Below are positions 33,215 to 45,000 of a DNA stretch of 64,000 nt, piece after piece. The notes under the pieces are model-generated. The model saw only the letters and a program-made list of their open reading frames with translations. It had not been told where the DNA came from and ran no database searches. A program made the position numbers and the translations under genes. How positions within the stretch are numbered: position 1 is the stretch's first letter; each line of letters begins with the position of its first letter. The stretch is from Trissonchulus latispiculum (Eukaryota; Nematoda; Enoplea; Enoplida; Ironidae): the NCBI GenBank assembly GCA_030248195.1, contig JASAND010005550.1, positions 1 to 64,000 of the forward strand, given 5' to 3'.

Positions 33215-35460
33215 GCGAATTGAATATAAACTTCAAAATATATTGAAACCGACTTCCATCATTATGTGACTTGTAGATCTAGCCAGGGTGTGCCAGAATA
33301 CCTTCTATATAGTCAAATTTTCTTTATAGTTATATATAGCCAAACCTCTTTTCTTTATAGTTATATAGTCAAACCTTGTTTTGGCAAGCTTACATCAGGG
33401 CTGATGACTAATATGTCGCAAATATATAGATTGAATTTTTGGTCGATGCGAATACAGTATCATACAAAACTGCAACAGACGGCATTGTGCAGGGTACAAC
33501 CAAATTTCGATAGATTCTAATTGGGTAGAAACAAACCTACCTAGCCTGTAAAGCCTGTAAATCATTGATACCTGTAAGAATATAACTGCTCACCGCTTTG
33601 CACAGGTTTCGTTTGTTAAATTCCACCAATCTCTAGGTTCTGCAAATATTGTAGTAACGCTCGCGATGAAAGACGGACTAAACTGATTTCAAGAAAACGA
33701 ATGTAACTAATTTGCATATGTAAAAAGTTGTACTGGAATCCCTAAGCCGATTACAGCTTCCAGCGGAGGGGGTATGTCAAAAATTCTGAATATTGAAAAG
33801 AGCCCCCCTTAATTTACTTAATTTCGAAATAGTTTGTAATGTTTTTAATTATTGTAAAACTGGCGTGCTATAAAATGTCGGAAAATAATACAGAGTTGCC
33901 AGGTTTCTAAGCCCCCTCCGGCTAAAAAAAGGAGCTGGCTTCATATAATGAACATAGGGATTAGAGAACAGTATTTCATACGTGCATGTGTTATAATATC
34001 TATAACCCGCAGCAATCATCAATAAAAATCTAGTTTGGCGGAATGGAGTAAAAACCTATTAAAGACAAGACAATCGATTATCTTAAGGAAATGTAGTAAT
34101 TCTATTTGTTTTCAGGAAAACTATCTACTGGAAATCATAAGTTTTTCTGAGCAATGTTACGGATTTATTTGATGGCAGCAGAATTCTGCAACGCTGAACT
34201 TGAAAGCAGACTTCAAGCTACCGGTGATTTTCTGGGGGACCTAAAAACAAGCATACTGATGCGTATTGAATGGAACTGTCGCGACATAATTTTGGCCCAT
34301 AGGTTAGAAGTTACGATTATAGCTGCTGCCGCTGGAGAAAATATTTGCAGCTATAAAGTTAAAGGATCTGGCTCAATTCACTAAATAAATCACTTCTATC
34401 CCAGTACAGAAAAACCTTGCCACAGTGGATCATTTATCCATAACAATAAATAATACGAATACGAATTCAAATAAAGAAAAAGCAGACCAATCACTACATC
34501 AAGAATTTTTTCCGGATATAATTTGACAAACGGATCTTTTGAATACTTTAGAAAGTGTTCCTCTTAGTTATGCTGACGATAATTTTAACTAAATATAAAT
34601 AATTTTGTGTACACAGTTGAAACTAAGTAAAGATTGTATAGATTTGGAATGCCGTATTAAGCAATTTTAATGTATATAGGTGCCATGCCATGTTACAAAG
34701 GTAAAAATGCTTTACTGCAAAAGTTTTGTCAATTGTAAGGTTTAGGGTAGAGTAACCATAACGTATTCACTGCTATAATGCATTAATCAAATCTAGCACG
34801 AATTATTTATTACATAATCACAAATTAGATTAAGCAGACATAAAACATAACAAATATTTTTAATATTTTAAATTTTTGATAAGCAGCGTATGATTGGGCG
34901 AACTGAGTGGAAGCCAGTAAACAAAGCCTATAAACTCTGTCTCAACAGCGAACAATTTTGCGACATTTCAATACAACAATTTCTGTAGGTTTACGACTGC
35001 AAACCCCATCTTACTATTATCTCCTTCATTTTTACAATTTTAGAAAAGGTATGCATACAGTAATAGAAAGAGAAAGAATAGTTACTGATAGTAATAGAAA
35101 TGTAGATTATACCAGTCTAAACTTTGTAACATAAACGAGTGTGGTAGGGAATTTTTACAGCATTTTCTAGCTTTCCTAAAAGCGGAGTCAGGATTTTATC
35201 CAAAAATTCAGTAGAAACAGATATTCAAAAATAATAACAAATTCTTGCTTTAACGGCAGTCGTTGCAAAAACTGAAAACTACTGTCAAAACTGTCAAAAC
35301 TACGGCAAAATACCGTCAAGATCTATGTCAAATAAACTCTTGACTTCTTGCTCATCCTGGCCAGGTCATAATAAGACCAGCTATCAATCGTGCATATGAT
35401 GATGGTTGAATACTACTACTCCAGAAATTAGCAGCCACAGTTCCACAGTTCTGAGAAAGT
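33215..35460. other. No supportable gene
   Basis: A frame at 34154-34384 (+, 76 codons) follows an acceptor-like TATTTGTTTTCAG (about 34105-34117), but neither it nor the frame entered from that acceptor resembles a known domain closely enough to call. The rest is AT-rich non-coding DNA. Confidence 0.5.
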
Positions 35461-35465
35461 AATCA

Positions 35466-36234
35466 TATCCGGGTGTGGGCAAAACACGGACCCGGACTAG
35501 TGGGTAAAACCCGGACCCAACTTGGAAAACCCGGACCGGGTGGGTGGGTAAAACCTGGACCCGGACCGGAGGGTATAACCCGGACCTGCCCGGACCAGGA
35601 CAAAATATGAAATTTAACTGCTTTCACACTTAACATACAAATTTATATACACACTATGTATGTGTGCGTGTGTGTGTGTTGCACTGCAGTTATTGCAGTA
35701 TTAATAGTATACGCACAAGGGAGTGTATTAATGCACGTGAGTTCTATTAATTGCCTGTGTTGGATTTGAAATGTTGCAGTTATGTTTTAGCATATACCAA
35801 AGTATATATTGACACTCGCTATGACCACCCATGAAAAAGATGAGAGCGCAGTAATTAAGTAAATTAGACTGAAATAATCCTTCAAGGACTTGGGTCGAAG
35901 GTCAAACTTGTGTATTATAAATAGCAGTGATGATTAACAGCTGCAATCATAAAAGTACAAATAAAGGAGGATGAACTGTTTTAGGCTGAATAGGTGTAAA
36001 ACTGCATATCAGTTTAACTATATTAAGTCAGCAGAAGTGCACTGGTCCTTTCGACTTTGAGGAGAGTAGAAGTTAGTATGCTACGATAAAAACCTACAAT
36101 GCTTTCTGCTTAACTGATGCCAATTAAAAATTCAAACCGTACCAAATTTAGGAACTTTTGCGTTTCGCCCCCAGCCCTAACCTTTAGCCCCCGGGTTTTA
36201 CCCACCCAGTCCGGGTCCGGTTCGGGTTAGTTAA
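35466..36234. mobile_element. Foldback-like element with CCCGGACC/GGGTTTTACCC ends
   Basis: The left end (35466-35600) carries repeated ggacccgga and gggtaaaaccc motifs. The right end (36185-36234) carries them inverted, GGGTTTTACCCACCCAGTCC then GGGTCCGG. The interior is AT-rich with a short (TG)n at about 35657-35680. It belongs to the same compositional class as the other cgggtc arrays. Confidence 0.6.
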
Positions 36235-36239
36235 TTTAA

Positions 36240-37340
36240 TTTATTCCAACCAATCAACACAATATAGATTGAACAGTTCTATGTTAACAGCAAAAGGTAA
36301 ATAGCTTATCAACACAAACCATCTGGGTGTAGCTTATTTCGTTAACTTGGCTACAGTTACCCGTTGGTGCTGGAGGATGGAAGGATGGTGCAATATAAGC
36401 CAAGAACTAACCTGAATTTAAGCCAAGTTAAGGAAATAAGCCAAGCACACTTGGAAGGCATGGTTTATGTTAAAGCACTCTTTCACACTCCAACATGCTG
36501 GTAGAAATCTGCCAAGTCCGCTTCGCTGCATGGATTGTGTTACACTACAGTCTCACGGTGCTTGAAAGTAACTGCCATTGCTTTGTTATTCATTTGTTCG
36601 TCACCCGAAGAAACCAAGTAATCTGCAGTGACTTCTTACTTGACTGGCTTGACAAAAACCTAGGTGTTAAAGCTTTGAAAGACTTACACTGGTTTGCACC
36701 AAATGTGATTAGCAAATGATTAGCGAATTTCGTGCTAAGCAATTGCTTAGCAAGTGCTTAGTCCCAAACTCCTTTGCACCAAATTAAGTTAATCAAGAGC
36801 TAATCAGATGCTAATCAAGTGCTCAAGAAGTAAATATTTAATCCTATTCTGGAGGAGGATTAACTGTGAAATTCCTGCTAATTTTTCAAAATTATTGCTA
36901 TCTGCAGTCAACCGTAATGGCGAAAATGCTTGCTGGATAGCTATAGGTTTCCCCTGTTTGTGCGAATAGCAAGAAACCAAATTAAAAAGTTCGCTTAACA
37001 ATTTGCAAGTTTTAGCGAGACGAAACACGAAAGCATTTTAAAATTCTTAAATATTTGGAAATATTCGACACGTTTAGTTTCATGTAATACAGTTAACACA
37101 ACAACAGTACTCATCCCAAATCATGTATAATTCAACCGATTCAATTCAAAAATTGAATTCTTGCATCAAATTTAAAGACTGCTGATGTATTTCCTGAGAA
37201 AAGTTAAGCAAGTTCGTTTACGCGCAAGCGAAATTATATCGTTGGACACGCAAAATAAAATCAATACACTAGTTTTGCAGTAACCGGAAATTGCACGTGA
37301 AGTGCGAGCGAGAGCAAACACGCAACCGCTCTCCAGCGAA
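36240..37340. other. No supportable gene
   Basis: Repeat-like text built on ataagccaag and aaccaagccaaa occurs at about 36340-36480, with a distant relative near 39840-39960. The 74-codon frames on either strand have no recognisable domain. Confidence 0.45.
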
Positions 37341-37349
37341 GAAAACTAG

Positions 37350-37445
37350 AAACAAGGTTTTACCCAACCAGTCCGGGCCCGGTCCGGGGTTTACCCTTTG
37401 GTTCCGGTCTGGGTTTACCCAACCAGTCCGGGTCCGGGTCCTTGT
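37350..37445. repeat. CCGGGTCC-rich array
   Basis: Tandem gtttacccaaccagtccggg motifs, the same unit as the ends of 35466-36234. Possibly a solo end of that family. Confidence 0.65.
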
Positions 37446-38340
37446 TTTTCCAAGCCCCTTGAATTCTCACTTTTTTATTTCTTTAATATTTGTCAACTAC
37501 TTCAAACTGAAATCTAAGTTGATACGAGGCTATACCAGAATAAAGCAATCCCCACATTTGGTTTTAATTAGTTTATTGGAAGAAGGATGTTTGCTTCCTT
37601 TCATTTGTAGCCTAGTCACAATGAAATAATATTCTATATGACACAGCATAAATACAAGCATAACTGCAATACAATTCACAAAAACGATAAATTACTACGA
37701 TACGATACATTAACTACGATTATATTTAGTGGAATAAATTTACATAGCCTTTGATATTTGCGTGCTTTTCAGAGGCAAAAATGAACGGTAAGAAGTCTGT
37801 TTTTGAAGGATTCCAATAATTCCGCCTTCAATACATTGCTTGGAAAAATGTTTGAATCAAAAATCAAAATCTTCAAATTCGTTACTCCAAAATGTGGAAT
37901 TACATTAAGTTATGACATCTCAATGTTGCGGTAATACTGTTGAACACAAGAATCTTACCTCGGCAGTATCGCGTTTAAATCAAGCTGTATTGTGAAAAAC
38001 GGGGTTGAAAAGTGTATTGAAATGTGAGTTTAACCAGGGCAACACTGAGTAAGCTAACCAACTCAAGGAAAATGGAGAACAGTAGCTTAGATATCGGGGC
38101 ACAAGCCTAAATTTCAGGTTAGTACCATCAGGTATGACATCATCGGTCGCTAAACGTCAAGATATAGCTCGTATTCAGTAGAGCTCATACAAATTTTGTT
38201 GGTTTCAGTACAAGTTTCCGTTTATCTAAAAGCCAATGTCAAAAACTTTAAAGAATCACATAAATATTGAACAACATTCAACATTGAACAACATCATAAG
38301 AGCTGTTTAGCAAAACCAGATGCAATCACGAAATCTAAAG

Positions 38341-39312
38341 TCATCTTAAGTTTTTCAAATTCGTATTATTTATAAGCGTTACTTTAGTGCTTCCTGTTGC
38401 CCGTGCCGTAAGCATTAATTTAGCTTCCGTTCTAAACGTTTTGTTAAACAAAATGTAGAATAGGAAATTGATACCGTAACCGAGAGAGTAAAATGTCATA
38501 ATATAGCACAGTAATATAGGCTTATTTTTATCAATAAGAGGAGGGTTGTCCATATTGACTAATGAATGATACACAGGGGCTGGAATCGAACAAAGTACGA
38601 AAGCAGCAAACGACAGAAACATCATCTTAGAGCCAGCGGCTCTCTGCTGGGCCGCCTCCCGATTCGAACCAAACAGATATAGTCTTATATAAACATATAT
38701 AGCACAGTAGCAAGAAAGCGTAATTACACAGGGGACATATATGAAAACGGCATCAACAACCGTCTTCCATACTTCCAGTCTGATATCTAACAAACAGATA
38801 CCAAATTCTGGTAGAATGGTAAAACCACCAAATACTCGGGATCCAGCCAAAACGAATATTACAAAGAACGTTCCTCCCCATACCACTATTGTCCAGATAC
38901 CGTAAACGGAACACCTTGTAAATATTTGTTTACATTTTACTGGGTATAACACTGCCATAAAGCGATTTATTGCAATTAAGGACTGACCAAAAGGTGAGGC
39001 AAATACCGGAGTAAACATCCAAGCTCCAAGCCAACGACAAATTTCGTCAAGCCTTATTAATTCCGTGTCGACGTCTGTCTTAGGTCCGATCAACAGAGCT
39101 TGAAGGGCCCAGGTTCCTTCCCAGCACCAACAAGCTGCCAGGTCAGTTATGGCCAGTAAAGCGATCATGTTGTAGGTTGGTTGCATTCGAAGTTTCCGAG
39201 AGGCATAAATTGTTACCACAATAAAAATGTTAAAGGTTCCTAAGACCGACGCCATGCATATGTTAGCTAGTCCCGCAACAAAAAGTTCTTGGTGATAAGT
39301 AGTTTCATTCAT
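38341..39312 (-). CDS. Rhodopsin-like 7TM receptor, single exon
   Basis: A G protein-coupled receptor of 323 residues, expected in the plasma membrane; ligand unknown. Seven hydrophobic segments are visible from about residue 15 to 290. Class A landmarks: LAITD in TM2 (Asp57), Cys92 at the top of TM3 paired with Cys173 in the second extracellular loop, NRF (116-118) where DRY usually stands, and NFLFY (282-286) at the NPxxY position. Asn2 lies in an NET glycosylation site. The stretch SLIAINRFMAVLYPVKCKQI followed by FT is reminiscent of nematode srx-type chemoreceptors and related invertebrate receptors, but membership is inference. The ATG (39310-39312) is the first in frame and gives a short N-terminus typical of this class. 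The DRY to NRF change makes coupling behaviour uncertain. Confidence 0.85.
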   Translation of the reverse strand: MNETTYHQELFVAGLANICMASVLGTFNIFIVVTIYASRKLRMQPTYNMIALLAITDLAACWCWEGTWALQALLIGPKTDVDTELIRLDEICRWLGAWMFTPVFASPFGQSLIAINRFMAVLYPVKCKQIFTRCSVYGIWTIVVWGGTFFVIFVLAGSRVFGGFTILPEFGICLLDIRLEVWKTVVDAVFIYVPCVITLSCYCAIYVYIRLYLFGSNREAAQQRAAGSKMMFLSFAAFVLCSIPAPVYHSLVNMDNPPLIDKNKPILLCYIMTFYSLGYGINFLFYILFNKTFRTEAKLMLTARATGSTKVTLINNTNLKNLR

Positions 39313-40022
39313 ATTGCGAAGTCAAGTCTACAACCTTCCAGTTTGGTTGTTGGAAAATATTGATTATGTTTTTGTTGTGAAAATTGATAAGCACTGCAAA
39401 ATTAACTGTCTGTAGAAGTTCAGCTACAAAATCATTGGTTTCGGATGGCAGCATGCTATGCTAAAACAAGACATTGAAATTGTGGGCAAGAATAGGACTT
39501 GTCAGTTTTAGAAGTTTTCAGCAGTATGCAAAAGAATTGAGACTGGCAATTTTAATTGGATCTTAGTTTAGGTTAGTTATAAATTTAATAAATACCCCAG
39601 GGCCGAAGGCTTCCGAAGGAGGCTTGTTAACTGTGTTACACGCTTCTAATGAAACTTCAGTATATGACTCTACTCAATTATATGATGCAAATCGCTATAG
39701 CTGAATAATACGAACAGGCCTTACGAAGTATCTAAAGGTAACAGGTTCTAAGCGGTTTGCCAGGACTAGTGTTTGAGAACAAACAGTCTTACATCTGGCT
39801 GTTGGCCGATTTATACAGAATTTTCTTAAATATTTGGCTTAAACATGGACTGAGCACGGGGTGTGATGTTGGCTTAGAGAAGCCGCATAGGCATCATAAA
39901 CCACAGCGGCACAATGGTGCAATCTAAGCCAAACCAACCAGGTGTGCGTGGCTTCATCCTTGGTTTAGCTAAAAATGTGACCGATCGAAGGGAGATTGGT
40001 GTAGCCGTTACCGTGACGATGT

Positions 40023-40370
40023 AGTCATTTGCCGTATTTCATTTGTTCGTATTTCATATGCTCGTTATATATTCCTAAGCGGAAAGTTGGTTCATTTGTT
40101 ATATAAAAAACTTAAGTGAAGTAAATTTCGATAAAGGAAGACAACTTGTTCCTGTTTGCGCACTACTCAACATTCTCATAATTCTAACTAATCACATTTC
40201 AATTACTCAGTAGCACTACTCAAGGTTACTTGTACTCGCCATTTGTGTGTCCATCATAGTCGTCAACGTTAACAAATTGCCGTACTTGATCGAACTCCTA
40301 CTGCTACTTCCTTCAATGTTTTATATAGAAATACGAACAAATGACCAACTTCCCCCTACAGACAAATGAC
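40023..40370. mobile_element. MITE-like inverted repeat
   Basis: The left end has GTCATTTGCCGTATTTC and then GGAAAGTTGGTTCATTTG. The right end has the complements: GAAATACGAACAAATGACC, CAACTTCCCC and CAAATGAC. The arms are shuffled relative to each other, so the element is old or composite. Confidence 0.5.
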
Positions 40371-40564
40371 ACACACAGGCTTAGATAAGATGTCGAGGAT
40401 ACGCCCTTGTTGTTCCCAGGCTCCAATCGTTATGAACCTCTTTTCGACCAACGGCTGAAAGGAAGCAGGCCTCGCTGCAATCTCCCAGAACTCTGCCTCC
40501 GTCACGCGTTGAACTCTCCACCCAAGACCTAACACGTCGTGCGAGATGCTGATCTGAAATTCTA

Positions 40565-40632
40565 CGCGATGCGGGGTGTGAACCAGTAATTTACCGCGAA
40601 CACTTGAGCATCTCAATCGTCCTGCCATGCGT
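40565..40632 (-). repeat. tRNA-derived SINE-like copy
   Basis: On the minus strand TGGCAGGACGATTGAGAT (40610-40627) fits an A box and GGTTCACACCCC (40573-40584) a good B box. It does not fold into a full cloverleaf by eye. Confidence 0.55.
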
Positions 40633-42035
40633 AGAATTGGTGCATGCCAGTGCACTTACCTGATAGATTATAGCGGTTTCAACCAACTTTGCAATTTTAC
40701 TGGTTTCTGCGAGAAAGACATGTTGTCGATAGACAATTATATGTCTGACGTACGTATCTGCCCATTTCTTGTTATGTGTCAGTCATTTATTTTGAATATA
40801 GGGTTGTTTTTCATTCTGAGTTGGAAGAGTCAGCTAGAGTTAGCGGAGATGGCTGTAGGCCTAATATTTGTGCAGCAGACAGCGTGCCCAGCCACGTAAC
40901 CTAAAATACTGTGCACGAGGCGAGTGCGAGACGGAAATTTGGTCAAAAGCAAAGACAAGACAACAAGATGCTGATTCGGTTTAGGAAAATTTTTCCATTA
41001 CGCGAAATTTTAATTTTGTCGAATTTTACTCTACGAGAGCAGATCTAACGGAACAAAACGTGAAACCTTTTATCTCAAACTTTGATGAAAAGCTGCATGT
41101 TGTTTTCTACGGAGAAAGTAAGAGTTTGAACTTTGTTTTTGAGTCAGCTTTTCGGCAGCTCTGAATGAAGCAAGTATACAATAGCTGATTCAATTCAACA
41201 AGCTTTAGCTAACTGCCAACTGATACCATCAAAAAGACTTTGGTATTAACATAGATAAAACTGTCCGGATTAAATTCCAAATGTAAGAAACGAAAATATT
41301 TATTTGAGAATTTGAGAAAACAATGATAAATTTTTCTCGTTATCTCGAAAACAAGACATTTGTATATGTATTTTTTGGCTCAAAATATGAGTAATATCAG
41401 AGACTGACTTAGGATCCTGACAATTACTTCTGTATAACTTACTATTTTTGCAAGAAAGGGAAACCAACTGTGCTTTGACACTTTGAAAATATACTTTGCC
41501 TCCATCGGCGTTTTCAAAATATTTAATTATACCGTGAAAGGTTATTTTCGGAAAATCGAAATTGGATTGATATGCATTCTGTGTAATTTTTTGCTAAACA
41601 TTCGCACAAATACACTGTAAATCTTGTGCTCAAAGCTGATTACGTTATAGTAAGAATGTCTATGAAACTGAAATTCAACTACATTCTTTCGTGGTAGTTC
41701 AATGTAACAAATGTAATGTATATAAATTAGGCTCCTGACCTTTCCTCGAAATATTAGGCATCTTTTAGGAACCAGCTAATTTCTTTCAGCCTTAGCAGCA
41801 TTTTGATTGAAAAGCCAATGATCTGGCTATGACACTTAGCATTTAGCAGCATGCTGTTTCTGCTTACATAAATAATTGCTACTATTTAGAAACGTGGCAT
41901 GTTGTAATGTAGATTTGCGTAACACGAAACACTTGTGCTTCCAAATTTCTTAGGTTAATGCACTATTGTTGCCGTCCAAAACATTGTTTAAGTCTTCATT
42001 TAAGTTTAAAATATTTCGCCAACTTTCTGCCAAAC

Positions 42036-42088
42036 ATGATGATCTTAAATTTGGCCGTTGTGATTTGTCTTTTCGCTGAACTTTGCGT
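42036..42088 (+). CDS. ACE: ACE-like peptidase exon 1 (signal peptide)
   Basis: Encodes MMILNLAVVICLFAELC plus two bases of the next codon, ending at a perfect donor GTAAGT (42089). Its phase (2) matches the acceptor at 43194, and joining gives a continuous signal peptide. Chosen by phase, consensus and content. Confidence 0.85.
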
Positions 42089-45000
42089 GTAAGTTTTACA
42101 GCAATATTACATTTCATTTATATTAAGGTCACTGGAGCACTTTTGTTATTTGGATAGTTAGAGTTATTAATAAAGTAAAAATAAATATTTTTTTCAGAAC
42201 TCCGCCAAGCTTGTTTGCTTATTTGTGGTTCAAAGTATACATTGTGAAGTCAGCACGGACAGGAAAAATATTAATTAATGTTGAGGATTAAGGAATAGGA
42301 TAGTTTGACGATAGTTGGATGAGCACTCAATCATTTCCTTTACTACTGCCTAAAATTATAGGTTACTTAGCTAATAATGAAGATATCCATAATGAGTGAA
42401 ATTGTGCTGTTGTAAGTGCCGGGGTGTTCGAAATAGTCGTTTTTTATTGCGGAGAAATTCTTCTGTGGTTTTGGGGTGGATACCGATGTTGGGTGCTTGC
42501 TCGAGGTTTGCCTAGAGTTTTCTTAGTTCTGGTCAATTAATCTGAAACTTGTGAATTTTCTGATTTGTTGAGCTTGCGTCTTAGGCAGACTCTAACTTCA
42601 CATGTGGCGACCGTGTCATGTGGTAGATGTCGGAGAGGTGTGACGATCTTGACCATAAATTTCAAAATCAATTGGAGGATAGGCTAAAAAATATTCAACG
42701 TCTTTTCTAATTTTTGCAAAATTTAAATTGCTCGGACGTATACGAAAATTCTGTTGCTTGGGTAATTATAGTTATTACTGAAATAAAAATAATTAATTTT
42801 CTTCAGAACTCCGTTAAGTTTGTTATATGTTTTGTGTTGTGCTTATATGTTTTTGGTAACCGAGTAAGAGGCATTTGTGTTGGATTCCCCACATCTGAAA
42901 CAGCGCAGAAAGCATGTTGTTAATGTTGATTTTGCAACATGTTGTTGTTGCAGCTTGTTAATTAATAAACCCTATCGTGTTGTTGTTGCGGTCATTTTTC
43001 TAAGTACCTAGGGCCAAACTGAATTTTGGTACAATTTCGTTTTCAATTTCGTTTTAATTTCGATTTTTTCTAAATAGATATAAATCAGTCGTTGAGAAAC
43101 AGAGAGCCAGACTGAAGGAAGAACCGGTGGAATATATTAATTAATTAATTAATTAATTAATTAATTAATTAATGCTTTTATTTTTGTCTTTCAGGTTGGC
43201 CCAGGCCAGCACTGATGCCGAGATCGAAGCCTGGCTCCAGGAAGCGGGACGGCGTTGCGCTGTGGCGCAGTATCAGGATGCCCTGACCAGCTACACCTGG
43301 TCCACAAATATTACGGAGGAAAATGCCGCGGCCAAACTGCGGGCAGAGCTGATCTGGCGCCAGTTGGAGGACGAAATTTCGCAAAAGGCTGCGGAATTCG
43401 ACGAAAGCCGGATTTCCGATCCCGGAATTCGCCGGCAGATTCAGCTCTGGCAAGATTCCAGATTCAGCCTATCGCCTGGCGAATTCAATGAACTGAACGA
43501 GCTGATCAAAAACATGAGCGGAATCTATAGTTCGGCCAAGATTTGCGCGAAAAATTCCCGGAATTGTGATGAAAAATGGGCCTTAATTCCGGATTTGGAG
43601 AATTTTATGCAGAATTCGACGGACTACGACCTACTCACCTACATTTGGCGAGAATGGCGAAACGCGTCTGGACGAAATGTCCGAAATCTGTACCTTCGAT
43701 ACGTCGAATTGGAAAATCGCGGCTCGAAATCGTCCGGATTTCCGGATAACGGATTCCGTTGGCGTCGAGGCTACGAGCGAGATGATCCAAATTTCCGGGA
43801 AAATCTAAAGTCGCTTTGGGGCGAAATTCTACCTCTCTACGAAGAGCTTCATGCCTACGTTCGAGGACGACTGGCCGACCTATATCCGGGTAGGGTGGAC
43901 CGGAACGGCCGAATTCCGGCCCACCTAACCGGAAATATGTGGTCCCAGACCTGGGAAGAAATCCAGCACCTTCTCTGGCCCTATCCGGAGGCCGAGCAGG
44001 GCGAACAAAGCCTCGATGATCGACTGAAATCGCTCGGATTCGATGCGCTGAAAATCACGAAAATCGCCGAACAATTTTTCACCAGTCTCGGATTTCCGGC
44101 CCTGCCGGAATCTTTCTGGCAGATTTCGATGCTGGAAAAACCGACGGACGGCCGGGAAGCCGTCTGTCACGGTTCGGCCTGGGATTTCGGCAACTCTAAA
44201 GACGTGGCCATCCTAATGTGTACGCAGGTCAATATGCGCGATTTTGATACCATACACCACGAGTTGGGACATATCTACTATTTTCTAGCCTACAAAGATT
44301 TGGACCATGTCTTTAGGGCTGGCGCGAATCCCGGTTTTCACGAAGCCGTCGGTGATATGATCTACCTGTCAGCTCATTCGGCCAGCTACCTGCGACAGAA
44401 ACAGCTGATAGATAAACCGCTGTCCCCACAAAAGGAGTTGAACCGACTGATGTCTTTGGCCCTAAATTTTGTGACCTTTTTCCCCTTTGGGTACCTCATG
44501 GACCTCTATAGGTGGCGGGTTTTTGAGGGTCAAATCACAGAAGAAAACCTAAATTCCGGCTGGTGGCAACTCAGGGAACAATACCAGGGTGTAGAGTCAC
44601 CCATACCCCGGAGTGAACTCGATTTTGATCCCGGGGCAAAGTACCATATCGTGGGCTCGACGCCCTACATTCGATACTACGTTGCCCGAGTCCTGGTTTT
44701 CCAATTCCACGAAGCGCTCTGTCGCTACGTCAACGCGAGTCAACCGCTGCACGAGTGCGGAATTTACGGCAATCGGGAGGCGGGCGCAAAGCTCTGGGAA
44801 GCCCTCCAGTTAGGCAGCTCGAGACCTTGGCCGGAAGTCTTGGAGCTACTGACGGGTGCTCGAGAACTGAGCGCCAAACCGATGCTCAAGTTCTTCGAGC
44901 CCCTTCAGCGCTGGCTTGAGCAGGAAAACCGGCGCCTCGGAAATTGCTACGGGTGGGGTGCCAAATGGCCGGACACCTACAACCTAAAGCAACCGCGATG

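Larger units (their letters stand above)
39320..42030. other. Intergenic stretch between the receptor and the peptidase
   Basis: No supported gene. It holds a MITE-like inverted repeat (about 40023-40370) and a tRNA-like repeat (40565-40632). The 99-codon antisense frame at 40356-40655 covers that tRNA-like copy and is not called. Confidence 0.55.

Noticed and set aside
34154..34384. Possible exon after an acceptor-like site
   Set aside because: Short, no recognisable domain, no matching donor or neighbouring exon found.
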